Part shown: one piece after another, positions 5,631-8,089 of the stretch
Numbering within the stretch: the stretch's first letter is position 1
Layout of the letters: every line of letters begins with the position of its first letter
Assembly: GCA_003724275.1 (NCBI GenBank)
Contig: RHFA01000035.1
Location: 1 to 8,089, forward strand
Source of the DNA: Thaumarchaeota archaeon S13
GTDB taxonomy: Archaea > Thermoproteota > Nitrososphaeria > Nitrososphaerales > Nitrosopumilaceae
Length of the DNA: 8,089 bases
Direction of reading: 5' to 3'
The notes under the pieces: model-generated
The model's input: only the letters and a program-made list of their open reading frames with translations
Databases searched by the model: none
What the model was told of the DNA's origin: nothing
Made by a program: the position numbers and the translations under genes

Positions 5631-6059
5631 ATGGACGACGACGGCGCCCGGGAACGCGACCAGGAGTGGCTCGATCCCGCCCCTGGCCAGGCTCCCGCGC
5701 AGAGGCCCGAGGGCCCGAGGCACCACGCAAAGGTCGGCTATTCCATGATACTCGTCGCCGCCTCGCTGGCCGTGATCGGCGTGCTGCACCTGTCCATAGG
5801 CGAGGAGGTCCTCTATGCCGACCAGATCCAGCGCGCGCAGACGGCCAACTATGAGTCCTGCGCCGAGTCGGGCTTTGGCGAGGGCTGTGAAAAGTACATG
5901 CCCTTTGTGACTTACGAGCGCTGCGTCGCGGATCTCGACCTAGAGAGCCCCGAGTGCCGGAGGTACACGACATGGGTAGAGTCCGAGATATTTGAGGGGT
6001 GCCGCTCGGCGCGCGACTCTACGAGCCCCGAGTGCGCTAGGTACGCCGGCCTCTACTAG
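5631..6059 (+). CDS. Small single-span membrane protein with three cysteine-pair repeats
   Basis: 142 residues, not a family I recognise. A hydrophilic N-terminus (1-34, rich in Asp, Pro, Gln and ending in basic RHHAK) precedes one membrane span (about 35-56, VGYSMILVAASLAVIGVLHL). The basic residues before the span suggest N-terminus inside and C-terminus outside. The outer part has three similar units, each a cysteine pair followed by a tyrosine: C77-x8-C86-EKY, C98-x10-C109-RRY, C124-x10-C135-ARY. The last two share SPEC. All six cysteines are likely oxidised to three local disulfides. The frame stays open far upstream, but the ATG at 5631 is preferred: it follows a TATA box at leaderless spacing, and upstream sequence overlaps the oppositely oriented secreted-protein gene. 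The stop TAG shares CTAG with the stop of the convergent gene. An envelope role beside the divergent secreted protein is inference. Confidence 0.82.
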   Translation: MDDDGARERDQEWLDPAPGQAPAQRPEGPRHHAKVGYSMILVAASLAVIGVLHLSIGEEVLYADQIQRAQTANYESCAESGFGEGCEKYMPFVTYERCVADLDLESPECRRYTTWVESEIFEGCRSARDSTSPECARYAGLY

Positions 6060-6745
6060 TAGCCGTTGAGATAGTCCTCCCAGTAGTTTTGCTTTTTTGT
6101 GAGGCGGTTCATCTCAAAGAACGCGCCGCCGACCACGCCGGACTGGTAGAACGTGTAGAGGTAGACCTCGCCGTCAGACAGGCTCCCCTGCGTGAGGCTG
6201 ACTGCGAGCATCATCACAAAGATGAACGTGCCCACAAAGGTGAACGCCGTGTTGAGCCTGCCGCCTAGCCTGACAATCCTCCTCGTCGCCGCGGCCATTA
6301 TGCTCACGCTCGAGGCTATGAGAAAGACGGCCCCGCCGTTTGCGCCGACAAACTCGGAGGCCCACGCGGCGAGGCCATCGTCGAGTATGGACGTCACGGG
6401 CGCGACGCTGCCGCCGTTTATGGCAAAGTTTACCGAGCTGAATATGCCGCCTATGACAAAGACGAACAGAAACACCTTTGTCACGGTCCGGCGCAGGGGG
6501 CTGCCCCCGGGGTCCCCGCGCATGGCCCTCTCGGTGACCCTCATCCCGTAGACGAACCCTATGCCCATGACGGGCACGAACATGGCCGCTATGACGGCCC
6601 CCGCGTCGGCGTTGAGGGCCCTTATCGCGGGGTGGAACGTGAGAAAGGCGATGACCGCGCTGGCCACGGCGGCGCCGAGGACGACGAGGTTCCCGTGGCC
6701 CAGCGCGCCGCCCCCTCCGGGGCGGTCCTCCCACAGCGTGGACAT
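6056..6745 (-). CDS. Multi-span integral membrane protein of unknown function
   Basis: 229 residues, not recognised. After a short N-terminus with a glycine run (10-13), hydrophobic spans are visible at about 19-37, 49-68, 88-109, 137-153 and 164-184. A sixth weaker one (about 195-212) precedes a charged C-terminus KKQNYWEDYLNGY. The loop between spans 2 and 3 (69-87) is rich in Arg and so probably cytoplasmic. No catalytic or transporter motif stands out. The ATG at 6745 is chosen because a TATA box sits 26 bp upstream; the longer frame from TTG at 6799 would place that box inside the coding sequence. truD ends 69 bp upstream on the same strand, but the separate promoter argues for independent transcription. 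It converges with the cysteine-repeat gene, the two stop codons sharing CTAG. Confidence 0.85.
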   Translation of the reverse strand: MSTLWEDRPGGGGALGHGNLVVLGAAVASAVIAFLTFHPAIRALNADAGAVIAAMFVPVMGIGFVYGMRVTERAMRGDPGGSPLRRTVTKVFLFVFVIGGIFSSVNFAINGGSVAPVTSILDDGLAAWASEFVGANGGAVFLIASSVSIMAAATRRIVRLGGRLNTAFTFVGTFIFVMMLAVSLTQGSLSDGEVYLYTFYQSGVVGGAFFEMNRLTKKQNYWEDYLNGY

Positions 6746-6766
6746 TGCCCACGCCTGCCCGAGCGG

Positions 6767-6774
6767 GATTAAAG
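6767..6774 (-). promoter_or_regulatory. TATA box of the multi-span membrane protein gene
   Basis: Minus-strand CTTTAATC, centred about 26 bp before the ATG at 6745. Spacing fits a leaderless transcript and decides this start over the upstream TTG at 6799. Confidence 0.6.
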
Positions 6775-6814
6775 GCCGCGGGGGCAAATGATTTGTCAAG
6801 GTTGTCTATATTCC

Positions 6815-7969
6815 CTAGCCGGCGAGGCCTGCGGCGGCGGGGTCGGGGGGCTTTATGACCTCGCGCATGAGGGCCGTCGCGTACGACCCGCGCCGCAGCG
6901 TGACCCTGACGCAGTCGCCCCCCACGGAGGCCTCCCTCGGCAGCGCCATCGCGGTCCTAAAGCCGCCCTCGGCGGCGGCCTCCTGCATGCCGCGCACGGC
7001 AAAGTCGCGAGGCGAGGCGCCCTCCTCGCGCATGACCTCGGCGACGAGGCCGGCAAACCTCGTCCTCGCATAGTACGAGTGGCCCATGAGGGGGATCGCC
7101 AGGGCCGCGCCGCCGCCGGCCGCGTGGCGGCAGAGCCTGCCGCCGGCCCCATAGCAGACGTCGCCGTCGCGGGCCGCGAGCGGCTCGCCGGCGTCGATCG
7201 CCGCGGCGAGCGTGCGGTTGAATATGTAGGACTGGTATGCCTGCACGTACAGGCGCCTGGTCCCGACTGGCACGGTCCGCAGCGCGGCGAGCTCGCCGGC
7301 GCCAGAGGCCATCGCCGAGGCCACGCCGCGCTCGATGTCCATGCCGCGCGGCAGGCCCCTGGCCATCTCGGCGTGGGTCATGCCCTCGCCGGCGCGCCCG
7401 AGGACCTCGGCTACGGCGCGCGCCCAGTCGCCGGCTACGATCGCGCGCCCTATGGCGTGCGTGACGGGCCGCGCGCCGCCAAACCTCTGGTAGGCGTAAT
7501 AGTTTGGCACGCCGTCCCACTCGGCAAAGTCGCCCAGCGTGCCGTCGTGGCCGCGGACCACAATGGCAAACGAGTTGCCCACCATGTCCCCGCCCCTGAG
7601 TGGCCGCGGCGCGCGGCCCACGGGCACGAGCGAGACGCCGCGCCCCGAGTACGCCTCGAGGCGCGTGGACCTTGACGTCGCGCAGACATACTGCTCCGTC
7701 ACCGCGCGCGCGTCCTTGAGGCCCAGGGCCTTTAGCCTCATGCCCGTGGCGCGGCGGACCGCCTGCAGCGCGTGCGGAGTGTCAATGCCGGACTTTTTCA
7801 TCACAAACACGGCGTACCCGTCGCCCCCGCGCGACATCTCCATTGCCTCCTCGCCCAGGACCTCGGACACGGCAAAGTCAGACGCGTCGCGCTTTATCGA
7901 GCCGCCGCAGCCGGCAAAGGAGGTGGCATGGGCGCCCATGCCGATCTCGCGGTCAAGGCTTGGTGTCAC
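6815..7969 (-). CDS. truD: tRNA pseudouridine synthase TruD
   Basis: Converts uridine to pseudouridine in tRNA (position 13 in the characterised family). 384 residues, within the usual range. Family motifs are intact: GGSIKRDASDFAVSE (22-36), catalytic motif GLKDARAVTEQ with the nucleophilic Asp 86, PNYYAYQRFG (155-164), and QAYQSYIFNR (243-252). The segment between the last two (about 165-235) fits the TruD-specific insertion domain. The start codon is GTG at 7969. It overlaps the TGA of the upstream gene as GTGA, so TruD is probably translated by coupling. No separate TATA box is visible. Met 11 (ATG, 7939) is an alternative start, still upstream of the first conserved motif. Confidence 0.95.
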   Translation of the reverse strand: MTPSLDREIGMGAHATSFAGCGGSIKRDASDFAVSEVLGEEAMEMSRGGDGYAVFVMKKSGIDTPHALQAVRRATGMRLKALGLKDARAVTEQYVCATSRSTRLEAYSGRGVSLVPVGRAPRPLRGGDMVGNSFAIVVRGHDGTLGDFAEWDGVPNYYAYQRFGGARPVTHAIGRAIVAGDWARAVAEVLGRAGEGMTHAEMARGLPRGMDIERGVASAMASGAGELAALRTVPVGTRRLYVQAYQSYIFNRTLAAAIDAGEPLAARDGDVCYGAGGRLCRHAAGGGAALAIPLMGHSYYARTRFAGLVAEVMREEGASPRDFAVRGMQEAAAEGGFRTAMALPREASVGGDCVRVTLRRGSYATALMREVIKPPDPAAAGLAG

Positions 7970-8089
7970 GGCACGCCCGCATCGCCGCCAGGGGGCTCGA
8001 CGACAATCTCGATCGGCTCTCCGGCGCCCTCATCGGGCGGCGGCTCGACGACAATCTCGATCGGCTCTCCGGCGCCCTCATCGGGCGGC
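7966..8089 (-). CDS. C-terminal end of an unidentified protein with PPDEGAGEPIEIVVEP repeats
   Basis: The minus-strand frame is open from the window edge to a TGA at 7968-7966, covering 41 codons of the 3' end. It codes for two tandem 16-residue units PPDEGAGEPIEIVVEP followed by PGGDAGVP and stop. The tail is acidic and proline-rich, with alternating hydrophobic IEIVVE strands. The stop overlaps the truD GTG start (GTGA), so the two genes form an operon. The window shows only the tail, and no family can be assigned. In several archaea a peptidyl-tRNA hydrolase (Pth2) gene lies near truD; that is a recollection, not something visible here. Confidence 0.75.
   Translation of the reverse strand, partial: PPDEGAGEPIEIVVEPPPDEGAGEPIEIVVEPPGGDAGVP
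7994..8089 (-). repeat. Exact 48-bp tandem repeat, at least two copies
   Basis: Units 7994-8041 and 8042-8089 are identical at all 48 positions. The period is a multiple of three and keeps a 16-residue protein unit in frame. The window ends exactly at the end of the second copy, so the true copy number is unknown. Confidence 0.95.

Noticed and set aside
6746..6799. N-terminal extension of the membrane protein starting at TTG 6799
   Set aside because: It would contain the TATA box at 6767-6774 and uses a rare start; the ATG at 6745 has leaderless spacing.
7994..8089. CRISPR-like array at the right end
   Set aside because: The 48-bp units are directly adjacent with no unique spacers and preserve an open reading frame, so this is a coding tandem repeat.
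1..8089. Insertion sequence, integrase, defence or toxin-antitoxin system
   Set aside because: All of the window is accounted for by the listed genes; no transposase, recombinase, nuclease or toxin motif and no terminal inverted repeat was seen.

Overview
The window looks like a chromosome segment from a GC-rich member of the Nitrososphaerota (Thaumarchaeota), most likely of the Cenarchaeum / sponge-associated Nitrosopumilales type. This rests on four things: TATA boxes about 26 bp upstream of start codons (leaderless archaeal promoters), an intron-bearing archaeal tRNA, archaeal-type TruD and Nuo subunits, and a secreted protein with the IPEWVKSNAGWWADG-type module I know from ammonia-oxidising archaea. 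The base composition is high in GC by eye, which fits Cenarchaeum better than free-living Nitrosopumilus. The organism assignment is inference.

Layout. Bases 1-3517 (+ strand) hold the 3' end of a respiratory complex I-like operon: nuoL (5' end cut off) followed by nuoN, with nuoN preceded by a near-ideal Shine-Dalgarno. nuoN converges, with an 11-bp overlap, on a minus-strand trans-isoprenyl diphosphate synthase gene (3507-4364) that has its own leaderless promoter. Just upstream of that, also on the minus strand, is a tRNA-Glu(UUC) gene (4421-4516). It folds only if a 20-nt intron is removed from the T-loop; the intron sits in a strict bulge-helix-bulge motif between tRNA positions 59 and 60. 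A short GC-hairpin-rich intergenic stretch follows. After it come a minus-strand secreted protein with two nearly identical 49-residue-period modules (4641-5537) and, divergently, a small membrane-anchored protein with three cysteine-pair repeats (5631-6059). That gene ends in a shared CTAG with a convergent five-or-more-span membrane protein of unknown function (6056-6745). The right end holds truD (6815-7969, minus, GTG start) and, overlapping it by GTGA, the C-terminus of an unidentified gene whose tail is an exact 48-bp tandem repeat running off the window.

How the genes fit together. NuoL and NuoN are proton-pumping membrane subunits of a quinone-reducing complex. The neighbouring prenyl synthase makes isoprenoid chains for membrane lipids, or possibly for the quinone side chain. 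tRNA-Glu and TruD are translation genes. The two envelope proteins in the middle and the membrane protein are lineage-type accessory genes with no assignable reaction. I see no mobile element, CRISPR array, toxin-antitoxin or defence system. The most unusual element is the T-loop intron of tRNA-Glu.
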